From an uncultured Chthoniobacterales bacterium (lineage in GTDB: Bacteria; Verrucomicrobiota; Verrucomicrobiia; Chthoniobacterales; UBA10450): 5,389 nucleotides of DNA. Made by a program: the position numbers and the translations under genes. Shown piece by piece: positions 1-5,029 of the stretch (positions are counted from its first letter, which is position 1; every line of letters begins with the position of its first letter). The notes under the pieces were generated by a model, which was given only the letters and a program-made list of their open reading frames with translations, ran no database searches and was not told where the DNA came from. The stretch spans positions 1-5,389 of the forward strand of contig CATPAT010000188.1 in the NCBI GenBank assembly GCA_955652155.1, in the 5' to 3' direction.

Positions 1-1692
1 CACACGGTGATGGCCGAAGGCGGAATTGCCGCCGCTCTCGCCAATGTGGACGAGCGCGACAATTGGAAGGTGCATTTCGCTGACACGATGCGGGGCGGTC
101 AATATGTGAATCAGTGGCGCATGGCCGAATTACACGCGAAGGAAGCGCCCGATCGCGTGCGTGAGCTCGAAGCTTGGGGAGCCGTGTTCGATCGCACCGA
201 AGATGGCCGCATTTTGCAGCGGAACTTTGGTGGCCACAAATACCCGCGGCTCGCGCACGTCGGGGACCGCACCGGTTTGGAGATGATTCGGACGCTGCAA
301 GACCACGGTGTGCACCGCGGCATCGACGTGCACATGGAGCACACAATCTTGTCGATCTTGAAGGATGGAAATCGCGCGGTCGGCGCGTTTGGCTATGAAC
401 GCGAGCGCGGCCGATTCAAAATTTTCCGGGCGAAAGCAATCGTGCTCGCCACCGGCGGGATTGGCCGCGCCTATAAGATTACGAGCAACAGTTGGGAATA
501 CACCGGGGACGGACACTCGCTCGCTTACGAAGCCGGTGCGGACTTGATCGACATGGAATTCATTCAATTTCATCCGACCGGAATGGTCTGGCCGCCGAGC
601 GTCATGGGAATTTTGGTGACTGAAGGCGTGCGCGGTGAAGGCGGAATTTTAACGAATAAAGAAGGCAAGCGGTTCATGTTCGATTCGATTCCGGAGAATT
701 ATCGCGTGCAGACAGCGGACAACGAGGAAGAAGGCTGGCGATACTGTCAGGGCGACAAGAACGCGCGGCGGCCGCCGGAATTATTGACGCGTGATCACAT
801 CGCGCGCTGCATCGTTCGCGAGATCAAAGAGGGCAGGGGAAGTCCACACGGCGGCGTTTATCTCGATATCGCGTGGATCAAACAAAAACTTCCGGAAGCG
901 GCGGATTACATCAAACGCAAGCTGCCGAGCATGTATCACCAGTTTAAGCAGCTGGCTGACATCGACATCACCGAGCAACCGATGGAAGTCGGACCGACCA
1001 CGCATTACATCATGGGCGGAGTGCATGTCGATCCCGACACGCAGATGTCGCGCGTGCCGGGATTGTTTGCGGCGGGTGAATGTGCCGCTGGAATTAATGG
1101 CGCGAACCGGCTCGGCGGGAATTCACTGTCCGATCTTCTCGTGTTCGGAAAACGCGCAGGCGAGTTCGCGGCCCGCTTCGCCAAAGAAAACTCGTTAGGC
1201 CAGATCGACAGTCCGAGCCGGACGAACACCGAGATCGACATCATTGCGCAGGAAGCAGTCGTGCCGTTTGAGCGAAGCGGCCGAGAAAATCCCTATGAGA
1301 TCCAGCGCGACTTGCAGGATCTGATGCAGGACAATGTCGGGATCGTGCGCACTGAATCGGAAATGCAGCATGCACTAGAGCAATTGGGAAAGTTAAAGGA
1401 GCGAGCAAACAACGCAGGCGTGACCGGTCATCGCGAGTTTAATCCGGGGTGGCATACTGCGCTCGATTTGAAAAACTTGCTTACCGTCTCGGAAGCGATC
1501 ACGCGCGCGGCGATTGAGCGCAAAGAAAGTCGGGGCGCTCAATTTCGTGAAGATTATCCGGACAAAGAGGAACGGTTTGCGAAAGTGAACACGATGATTT
1601 CCAAAGCTGAGGATGGCTCAATGCGGATTCGGTTGGAACCGCTCCCGGAAATGCCGGACTATTTAAAGCGAGTGGTTGAGGAGATGACGTGA
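1..1692 (+). CDS. sdhA: Succinate dehydrogenase/fumarate reductase flavoprotein subunit (5' partial)
   Basis: This subunit oxidises succinate to fumarate (or the reverse) at a covalently bound FAD and passes electrons to SdhB; it is the peripheral subunit of respiratory complex II. The reading frame is open from base 1, so the true start and the N-terminal GxGxxG dinucleotide-binding segment lie upstream. Numbering from the first visible codon, His1 in HTVMAEGG fits the FAD-linked histidine (E. coli SdhA His45). Other family residues are present: HPTG with His191, TEGVRGEGG at 207-215, Arg269 in the RDHIARCI stretch, His335 in THYIMGGV, and Arg370 in GANRLGGNSLSD. These correspond to the substrate-binding and proton-transfer residues of E. 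coli SdhA (His242, Thr254, Arg286, His354, Arg399). ATGG near residues 151-154 belongs to the FAD domain, and the C-terminal helical domain is complete. The capping region carries an insertion relative to E. coli, reminding me of actinobacterial Sdh1-type enzymes. The gene overlaps sdhB by 4 bases. The dehydrogenase identity is very secure; the physiological direction is not settled by sequence. Confidence 0.97.
   Translation, partial: HTVMAEGGIAAALANVDERDNWKVHFADTMRGGQYVNQWRMAELHAKEAPDRVRELEAWGAVFDRTEDGRILQRNFGGHKYPRLAHVGDRTGLEMIRTLQDHGVHRGIDVHMEHTILSILKDGNRAVGAFGYERERGRFKIFRAKAIVLATGGIGRAYKITSNSWEYTGDGHSLAYEAGADLIDMEFIQFHPTGMVWPPSVMGILVTEGVRGEGGILTNKEGKRFMFDSIPENYRVQTADNEEEGWRYCQGDKNARRPPELLTRDHIARCIVREIKEGRGSPHGGVYLDIAWIKQKLPEAADYIKRKLPSMYHQFKQLADIDITEQPMEVGPTTHYIMGGVHVDPDTQMSRVPGLFAAGECAAGINGANRLGGNSLSDLLVFGKRAGEFAARFAKENSLGQIDSPSRTNTEIDIIAQEAVVPFERSGRENPYEIQRDLQDLMQDNVGIVRTESEMQHALEQLGKLKERANNAGVTGHREFNPGWHTALDLKNLLTVSEAITRAAIERKESRGAQFREDYPDKEERFAKVNTMISKAEDGSMRIRLEPLPEMPDYLKRVVEEMT
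1678..1683 (+). promoter_or_regulatory. Shine-Dalgarno site for sdhB, inside the end of sdhA
   Basis: GAGGAG lies 5 bases before the GTG at 1689. It supports GTG rather than a later ATG as the sdhB start, and fits translational coupling with sdhA through the GTGA overlap. Confidence 0.7.
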
Positions 1693-2468
1693 GCGAGGCG
1701 CAAACGGTTACATTCAAAATTTGGCGCGGCGACGCGAACGCCGGCGCGTTTCAAGATTACACAGCTGAATGTTCCGAAGGAATGGTCGTGCTCGACGCTG
1801 TCCATCAAATTCAGCGAACCCAGGCGAACGACCTGGCCTGTCGATGGAATTGCAAGGCGGGCAAATGCGGGTCCTGCTCGGCCGAAGTGAACGGGATGCC
1901 GAAGCTGATGTGCATGGCGCGGTTGAGCGATTTACCGCTCGACCGACCGGTCACAATCGAGCCGATGAAAGCGTTTCCGGTCCTGAAAGACCTAATCACC
2001 GATGTTTCGTGGAATTTTTCGGTGAAGAAGAGAATCAAACCGTTCAAGCCGCGGCCGCCCGATGCACCCGATGGCACATGGCGGATGCAGCAAGCCGACA
2101 TCGATCGCGTCCAGGAATTCCGGAAATGCATCGAATGTTTTCTCTGCCAGGATGTTTGCCACGTGCTGCGCGACCATCAGATGCACGACAAATTTATCGG
2201 GCCGCGTTTTCTGATTCACGTGGCGGCGTTGGAGATGCATCCGCTCGATACCGAAGACCGGTTGGAGGAATTGCGAAACACCCAGGGAATTGGCTATTGC
2301 AACATCACGAAGTGCTGCACGAAAGTTTGCCCGGAAAGCATTGAGATCACCGACAACGGAATCATTCCGTTGAAGGAACGGGTGGTGGACAAATTTTACG
2401 ACCCGTTCGGATGGTTTTGGCGCTGGCTGAAACGGCGACAAGATCGACAACCGTCTAAGCCGGTGTAA
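1689..2468 (+). CDS. sdhB: Succinate dehydrogenase/fumarate reductase iron-sulfur subunit
   Basis: SdhB carries electrons from the SdhA flavin through three iron-sulfur clusters to the quinone site at the membrane anchor. The 259-residue protein has an N-terminal plant-type ferredoxin domain with Cys55, Cys60, Cys63 and Cys75 for [2Fe-2S]; E. coli has Asp at the third position, here it is Cys. A C-terminal bacterial-ferredoxin-like domain carries CIECFLCQDVC (Cys147, 150, 153, 157) and CNITKCCTKVC (Cys204, 210, 214, with an extra Cys209). By family comparison, Cys147/150/153 plus 214 hold [4Fe-4S], and Cys157/204/210 hold [3Fe-4S]. The start is GTG, chosen for its GAGGAG site and its 4-base overlap with the sdhA stop. 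The basic C-terminus (KRRQDRQPSKP) probably faces the cytoplasm. No SdhC-like membrane gene follows, so the anchor is probably encoded upstream of the window. Confidence 0.96.
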   Translation: MSEAQTVTFKIWRGDANAGAFQDYTAECSEGMVVLDAVHQIQRTQANDLACRWNCKAGKCGSCSAEVNGMPKLMCMARLSDLPLDRPVTIEPMKAFPVLKDLITDVSWNFSVKKRIKPFKPRPPDAPDGTWRMQQADIDRVQEFRKCIECFLCQDVCHVLRDHQMHDKFIGPRFLIHVAALEMHPLDTEDRLEELRNTQGIGYCNITKCCTKVCPESIEITDNGIIPLKERVVDKFYDPFGWFWRWLKRRQDRQPSKPV

Positions 2469-2483
2469 GGATTTCCAATTCAG

Positions 2484-2984
2484 ATGTCGGAGTTAAAATC
2501 ACTTTCGCAAGAGGCAATTCCGGCAGCGCTGGAGAAAGCGGAGCGCTATCGTTTGCTCAATGAGCCCGGCGAAGCTGAGAGCATCTGTCTCGACATTCTG
2601 AAAACCGATTCCGAAAACCAACAAGCAATCATTACCTTGCTCCTGGCGCTGACGGATCGATTCGAAAAAGGCTACGCCGTCAGCGATATGCAAACGAAAG
2701 AACTCCTTTCGCGAATGAAGTCCGAATACGATCGCGCTTATTATACCGGAATCGTGGCGGAGCGCCGGGCCAAGGTGAAACTTCGCCAGAACACGCCCGA
2801 TTGCCGGTTCCAGGCTTACGATCTTTTTCGCGAAGCGATGAGTTGGTTTGAGAAAGCCGAAGCCATTCGCCCGCCGGGCAACGACGACGCGCTTTTACGC
2901 TGGAACACGTGCGCGCGTATCATCACGCGGAACAATCTCGTGGCCAGGGAGCCGGAAGAGAGAATCGAATTTCCGCTCGAGTAG
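2484..2984 (+). CDS. Conserved-looking hypothetical protein, helical, TPR-like
   Basis: I do not recognise a named family. The 166-residue product is soluble, charged and apparently almost all helical, with no signal peptide or membrane segment. Residues about 14-47 (helix, short LNEPGEAES turn, helix ending CLDILKTDSENQQA) resemble one tetratricopeptide unit. Residues about 108-140 (AYDLFREAMSWFEKAEAIRPPGNDDALLRW) resemble a second. A basic helix with ERRAKVKLRQ (93-102) lies between them. TPR-type proteins usually act as protein-protein scaffolds. The gene begins 15 bases after sdhB in the same direction and is probably co-transcribed; AAGGA at 2467-2471 is a somewhat distant Shine-Dalgarno (12-base spacing). 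Position suggests, but does not show, a link to the succinate dehydrogenase, for example in assembly. Existence of the gene is fairly sure; function is unknown. Confidence 0.8.
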   Translation: MSELKSLSQEAIPAALEKAERYRLLNEPGEAESICLDILKTDSENQQAIITLLLALTDRFEKGYAVSDMQTKELLSRMKSEYDRAYYTGIVAERRAKVKLRQNTPDCRFQAYDLFREAMSWFEKAEAIRPPGNDDALLRWNTCARIITRNNLVAREPEERIEFPLE

Positions 2985-2987
2985 CAG

Positions 2988-3021
2988 GCAGAGCGCTGCA
3001 GTTGGTTATCGCTTGCTCTGC
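2988..3021 (+). repeat. Inverted repeat after the TPR-like gene
   Basis: GCAGAGC (2988-2994) pairs with GCTCTGC (3015-3021) around a 20-base loop, starting 3 bases after the stop codon. It could be a weak transcription end signal separating the sdh group from pdxJ. There is no clean T-run directly after the stem, so a terminator role is uncertain. Confidence 0.3.
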
Positions 3022-3034
3022 AAAAGACTTTTGC
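3020..3034. repeat. 15-base near-perfect palindrome upstream of pdxJ
   Basis: GCAAAAG-A-CTTTTGC has 7-base arms around a single central base, 29 bases before the chosen pdxJ start. The tight centre makes it a better DNA palindrome (possible protein-binding site) than an RNA hairpin. It overlaps one base pair of arm with the preceding inverted repeat. No convincing -35/-10 pair could be placed with it. Confidence 0.3.
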
Positions 3035-3063
3035 TCCTATTCAAAGCGTTCATGAGGCAATCA

Positions 3064-3816
3064 ATGAGCGGACTTAGGTTGGGAGTTAATGTCGATCACA
3101 TCGCCACGTTGCGACAGGCGCGTTATGCCGGAATGCCTGATTCAAAAAATGCCGAACCCGATCCGATTATCGCGGCCGCGATGTGCGAGCGGGCCGGCGC
3201 GCAGGGGATCGTGACCCATTTGCGAAGCGACCGACGGCATATTCAGGACCGCGATATCGATCGGCTTCGCCAGAACATCATGACGAAACTGAATTTGGAA
3301 ATGGGAAACACGCCCGAGATTGTCGATGTTGCGTTGCGAATTGTGCCCGATGAAGTCTGTCTCGTCCCCGAAAAACGCGAGGAAGTTACGACCGAAGGCG
3401 GCCTCGATGTCGTTGCGCAACGGAAGGAACTCGAGCCGACGATTAAGAGGCTACAAACCTCCGGCATTCGCGTGAGCCTGTTTGTCGATCCAACCCTGGA
3501 ACAAATCGATGCAGCGCACGAGCTCGGCGTGGAAATGGTGGAACTTCATACCGGCAAGGTCGCCAACGCTTTCTCGGAAAAGATCGAGAAGCAGGAGCTG
3601 GAAAATTTACAGGCGGCGGCCAAAGCCGGTTCGGAATTAAAACTGCAAGTCAACGCCGGCCACGGGATCAATTATTCGAACATCGCGTTGATCAACAAGA
3701 TTCCGCATCTCACTGAATTGAACATTGGCCACTCGATTGTTTCGCGGGCAATGGTCGTCGGAATTGAAAACGCTGTTAAGGAGATGCTCGCGGCGATGGC
3801 AGATTACAAAGCATGA
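3064..3816 (+). CDS. pdxJ: Pyridoxine 5'-phosphate synthase
   Basis: PdxJ condenses 1-deoxy-D-xylulose 5-phosphate with 3-amino-2-oxopropyl phosphate to give pyridoxine 5'-phosphate, the ring-closing step of the DXP-dependent vitamin B6 pathway, in the cytoplasm. The product is a TIM barrel. Visible family motifs are GVNVDHIATLRQAR (7-20), THLRSDRRHIQDRD (51-64, with His52, Arg54 and His59 matching the active-site cluster), NLEMG (77-81, Glu79), CLVPEKREEVTTEGGLD, SLFVDP, VELHTG, NAGHGINY with the second catalytic histidine, and ELNIGHSIVSRA near the phosphate site. The frame is open back to 2848, but ATG at 3064 is preferred: it has GAGG at 3054-3057 at good spacing and puts GVNVDHIATL where the family starts, giving 250 aa against 243 in E. 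coli. ATG at 3052 would add four residues and has no Shine-Dalgarno. acpS follows, as in E. coli. Identity is secure. Confidence 0.97.
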   Translation: MSGLRLGVNVDHIATLRQARYAGMPDSKNAEPDPIIAAAMCERAGAQGIVTHLRSDRRHIQDRDIDRLRQNIMTKLNLEMGNTPEIVDVALRIVPDEVCLVPEKREEVTTEGGLDVVAQRKELEPTIKRLQTSGIRVSLFVDPTLEQIDAAHELGVEMVELHTGKVANAFSEKIEKQELENLQAAAKAGSELKLQVNAGHGINYSNIALINKIPHLTELNIGHSIVSRAMVVGIENAVKEMLAAMADYKA

Positions 3817-3911
3817 ATACGCAAGGCGACCTGAGCGCCCCCAAACTTGACGGCTTTGAGCCGTCAAGTTTGCGAGAGGTCAATTCGGCGATCTTCGTTT
3901 TCGACCAATGA
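3813..3911 (+). CDS. Possible 32-aa coupling ORF between pdxJ and acpS
   Basis: Its ATG shares ATGA with the pdxJ stop (3813-3816), and its TGA shares ATGA with the acpS start (3908-3911). The frame is open throughout and encodes MNTQGDLSAPKLDGFEPSS, then 13 more residues ending FVFDQ. The middle of the peptide (roughly KLDGFEPSSL) is encoded by a perfect hairpin. No protein family is recognised. acpS lacks a Shine-Dalgarno close to its ATG, so ribosomes passing through this ORF could deliver initiation to acpS. The ATGA overlaps at both ends are the main support; a frame of this length could also occur by chance, and it may simply be a spacer. Confidence 0.35.
   Translation: MNTQGDLSAPKLDGFEPSSLREVNSAIFVFDQ
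3842..3872 (+). repeat. Perfect 14-bp hairpin between pdxJ and acpS
   Basis: CAAACTTGACGGCT (3842-3855) and AGCCGTCAAGTTTG (3859-3872) are exact reverse complements around a TTG loop. The core reads the same in either strand direction apart from the loop. There is no T-run after it on the plus strand, so it is not a typical intrinsic terminator. It may be a dispersed palindromic element of REP type, an mRNA-stabilising structure, or an attenuator between two genes needed at different levels. Confidence 0.85.
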
Positions 3912-4291
3912 GCGTGCTCGGCATCGGGGTCGATCTGGTGGAATGCACGCGCATTCAACGTTCGCTCGATCGTTTTGGCGAAAAATTTCTGCGGCGAGTC
4001 TTTACCGATGGCGAAATTGAATATTCGATGTCGATGAAATTTCCGGCGTGCCATCTGGCGGCGCGTTTTGCCGGCAAGGAGGCGGTCTCCAAAGCATTTG
4101 GCACCGGCATCGGCAAAGCGATGGGCTGGCGCAACATCGACATCCGCAAAAAGAAAAGTGGCGAACCGTTCCTGGTCTTTTCCGGACCGGCGCAAGAGCT
4201 GGCAACGAAGCGCGGCGTGACATCGGCGCTGGTTACCCTGAGCCATACCGACCATCACGCGATCGCCTGCGTCGTACTCGAAGCGACGTGA
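3908..4291 (+). CDS. acpS: Holo-[acyl-carrier-protein] synthase
   Basis: AcpS transfers 4'-phosphopantetheine from coenzyme A to the conserved serine of acyl carrier protein, activating it for fatty acid synthesis. The 127-residue product has the usual length (126 in E. coli). It shows the family signatures GIGVDLVECTRI (5-16) with metal-binding Asp9, RFAGKEAVSKAFGTGI (53-68) with Glu58, and the C-terminal strand ALVTLSHTDHHAIACVVLE. An antisense frame (3776-4357) is longer but lacks any recognisable family, so the plus-strand gene is the real one. The ATG has no close Shine-Dalgarno and overlaps the stop of the 32-codon ORF, which fits coupled translation. Adjacency to pdxJ is shared with E. 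coli, where the two are also neighbours. It is the last gene of this plus-strand run, followed by a hairpin. Confidence 0.96.
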   Translation: MSVLGIGVDLVECTRIQRSLDRFGEKFLRRVFTDGEIEYSMSMKFPACHLAARFAGKEAVSKAFGTGIGKAMGWRNIDIRKKKSGEPFLVFSGPAQELATKRGVTSALVTLSHTDHHAIACVVLEAT

Positions 4292-4316
4292 CGTGGTTCG
4301 GTCCTGGTTTAAACGA

Positions 4317-4348
4317 ACGCCCTCGCCAGATTTCTCCAGCGAGGGCGT
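4317..4348. terminator. Bidirectional terminator-like hairpin between convergent genes
   Basis: ACGCCCTCGC (4317-4326) pairs exactly with GCGAGGGCGT (4339-4348) around a 12-base loop. It sits 25 bases after acpS and 22 bases after the minus-strand 40-aa gene, the usual place for a shared transcription stop. On the minus strand the stem runs directly into TCGTTTAAA, a modest T-rich tail; on the plus strand there is no T-run. It is therefore a better terminator for the minus-strand genes. Confidence 0.65.
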
Positions 4349-4356
4349 CGTAATCA

Positions 4357-4372
4357 AGCAACTCAGGTTGCT
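4357..4372. repeat. Small hairpin overlapping the stop of the 40-aa gene
   Basis: AGCAAC (4357-4362) and GTTGCT (4367-4372) form a 6-bp stem with loop TCAG. On the plus strand it is followed by ATTTCTT. It may assist the neighbouring terminator; the stem is short, so support is weak. Confidence 0.3.
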
Positions 4373-4493
4373 ATTTCTTGCAGCAACTCGCGTTGCAACA
4401 TTGTTTGCCTTTGCAGCAAGCGTTCGTCTGCGCGCTCACGGGCGACACAGCAAAAGATGCTGCCAGGCTGGCAATAAGCAGAAGATATTTCAT
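4371..4493 (-). CDS. Small exported cysteine-rich peptide (40 aa, three CC pairs)
   Basis: I know no named family for this gene. It starts at ATG (4493-4491), 5 bases after a perfect AGGAGG, and ends with TAG. Residues 1-21 form a compact Sec-type signal peptide: Lys2, a hydrophobic core (LLLIASLAASFAV) and a VSA cleavage motif, so the mature part probably begins QTNACC. The mature peptide would be only about 19 residues with six cysteines in three adjacent pairs (26-27, 32-33, 37-38: CC-KGKQ-CC-NAS-CC) and five lysines/no acidic residues except none seen, hence strongly basic. The spacing could suit thiophilic metal binding or disulfide cross-linking; both are inference. It lies 64 bases downstream of another exported Cys-rich gene on the same strand, with a hairpin in between and a terminator after it. 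The signal peptide, ribosome site and cysteine pattern together make it very likely real despite its size. Confidence 0.8.
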   Translation of the reverse strand: MKYLLLIASLAASFAVSPVSAQTNACCKGKQCCNASCCKK

Positions 4494-4498
4494 AAACT

Positions 4499-4504
4499 CC
4501 TCCT
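4499..4504 (-). promoter_or_regulatory. Perfect Shine-Dalgarno (AGGAGG) for the 40-aa peptide
   Basis: Read on the minus strand, AAAGGAGGAGTTT precedes the ATG, with five bases between AGGAGG and the start. It is the strongest ribosome site in the window and fixes both strand and start of this very small gene. It suggests high translation. Confidence 0.85.
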
Positions 4505-4522
4505 TTGAATTTCGTTATCGAA

Positions 4523-4550
4523 CTCGGCCGCGCACCTTGTGCGTGCCGAG
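4523..4550. repeat. GC-rich hairpin between the two minus-strand Cys-rich genes
   Basis: CTCGGCCGCGCAC (4523-4535) pairs with GTGCGTGCCGAG (4539-4550) around a CTT loop, with one bulged base and one G-T pair. It lies 7 bases after the stop of the 115-aa gene and about 30 bases before the start of the 40-aa gene. It could partially terminate the upstream transcript or protect the downstream message. No strong T-run follows on either strand. Confidence 0.6.
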
Positions 4551-4557
4551 CCGTCAA

Positions 4558-4905
4558 TCAGGAGAACTCAGCGCGCGGCGGCGGAACGGGCGGACGTTGG
4601 AAGCGCGCTGTTATGCGATCATCGTTCACCAATACTGTGCCGCTCATCTCCGCTCCCGCGGCAAATGCATTGGCGTTGCTGAAGTAAAGGAGAAGGCAGA
4701 CAGCTGGCGCTGTGCAACACGTTCCAGAATTCGAAGTTGTCGCGCCGGGGTTGATCGGACAGCGGTGGCAAGCGTCCACCATGTTCATGTCCGTGCAGTA
4801 TTTGTTTTGCTGAACCGCGGGAAACGACGTGCTTGGAACAACCGGCGTTAAAGAAGCAAGGCTAACGGCGAATACGCCCAATAATAATCGCGCCGGCAGC
4901 GTCAT
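4558..4905 (-). CDS. Exported cysteine-rich hypothetical protein (115 aa) with proline-rich C-terminus
   Basis: I do not recognise a named family. From the ATG at 4905 (a TTG three codons upstream is the alternative), residues 1-23 look like a signal peptide: MTLPAR, then a hydrophobic stretch LLLGVFAVSLASL. Cleavage could occur near residues 24-30, but no sharp AxA site is seen. The mature part has cysteines at 37, 46, 49, 63, 64 and 70, including DACHRC (44-49) and TCCTAPAVC (62-70), with His47 and Met40/Met42 nearby. These are possible soft-metal ligands, which is inference. Residues 68-76 (AVCLLLYFS) are hydrophobic; the last part is arginine/proline-rich and ends in RPPVPPPRAEFS (104-115). 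No clear Shine-Dalgarno precedes the ATG. It heads a two-gene minus-strand unit with the 40-aa peptide and diverges from the 116-aa gene. A plus-strand frame covering the same bases (4378-4851) has no signal peptide or ordered motif and is judged a shadow. Confidence 0.62.
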   Translation of the reverse strand: MTLPARLLLGVFAVSLASLTPVVPSTSFPAVQQNKYCTDMNMVDACHRCPINPGATTSNSGTCCTAPAVCLLLYFSNANAFAAGAEMSGTVLVNDDRITARFQRPPVPPPRAEFS

Positions 4906-4909
4906 CGAC

Positions 4910-5014
4910 CACAACTTATCACCGACGAAGCTTTTCCAAAGAAGATTATCGATCTGGCGGATGAACGCGAGACGGACTGTTGAACGCTCGCCTCGACCGG
5001 CGGTCTAAGTTGTG
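4910..5014. promoter_or_regulatory. Divergent intergenic region with 9-bp inverted repeat (candidate operator/promoter)
   Basis: CACAACTTA (4910-4918) and TAAGTTGTG (5006-5014) are exact reverse complements, so each divergent gene has TAAGTTGTG shortly before its start (4 bases from ATG on the minus side, 15 on the plus side). On the plus strand TTGAAC (4980-4985) lies 18 bases before TCTAAG (5004-5009). This is a weak housekeeping-type promoter match, and the GAAC plus GTCTAA form also resembles an extracytoplasmic-function sigma promoter. A repeated 9-mer can arise by chance in this much sequence; a shared regulator is inference. Confidence 0.35.
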
Positions 5015-5029
5015 CTACAAAGAAAAGCG

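Noticed and set aside
130..573. 147-codon minus-strand open frame within sdhA
   Set aside because: It is a shadow of a strongly conserved plus-strand enzyme and shows no family features.
1769..2344. 191-codon plus-strand open frame within sdhB
   Set aside because: It is an alternate frame of sdhB, whose cluster-binding cysteines are complete; the translation is arginine-rich and without motifs.
2848..3063. N-terminal extension of the pdxJ frame into the TPR-like gene
   Set aside because: The extra residues do not resemble PdxJ, and the family N-terminus plus GAGG site place the start at 3064.
3776..4357. 193-codon minus-strand open frame across acpS
   Set aside because: It is antisense to acpS, whose Asp9/Glu58 motifs and family length are decisive, and its translation shows no recognisable domain.
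4546..4556. Short GAGCCGTCAA match to one arm of the pdxJ-acpS hairpin
   Set aside because: Only about ten bases match and no second arm is present, so a second copy of the palindromic element is not supported.
4378..4851. 157-codon plus-strand open frame opposite the minus-strand Cys-rich genes
   Set aside because: It runs over two minus-strand genes with signal peptides, one with a perfect Shine-Dalgarno; its own translation is arginine-rich with no ordered motif or ribosome site.
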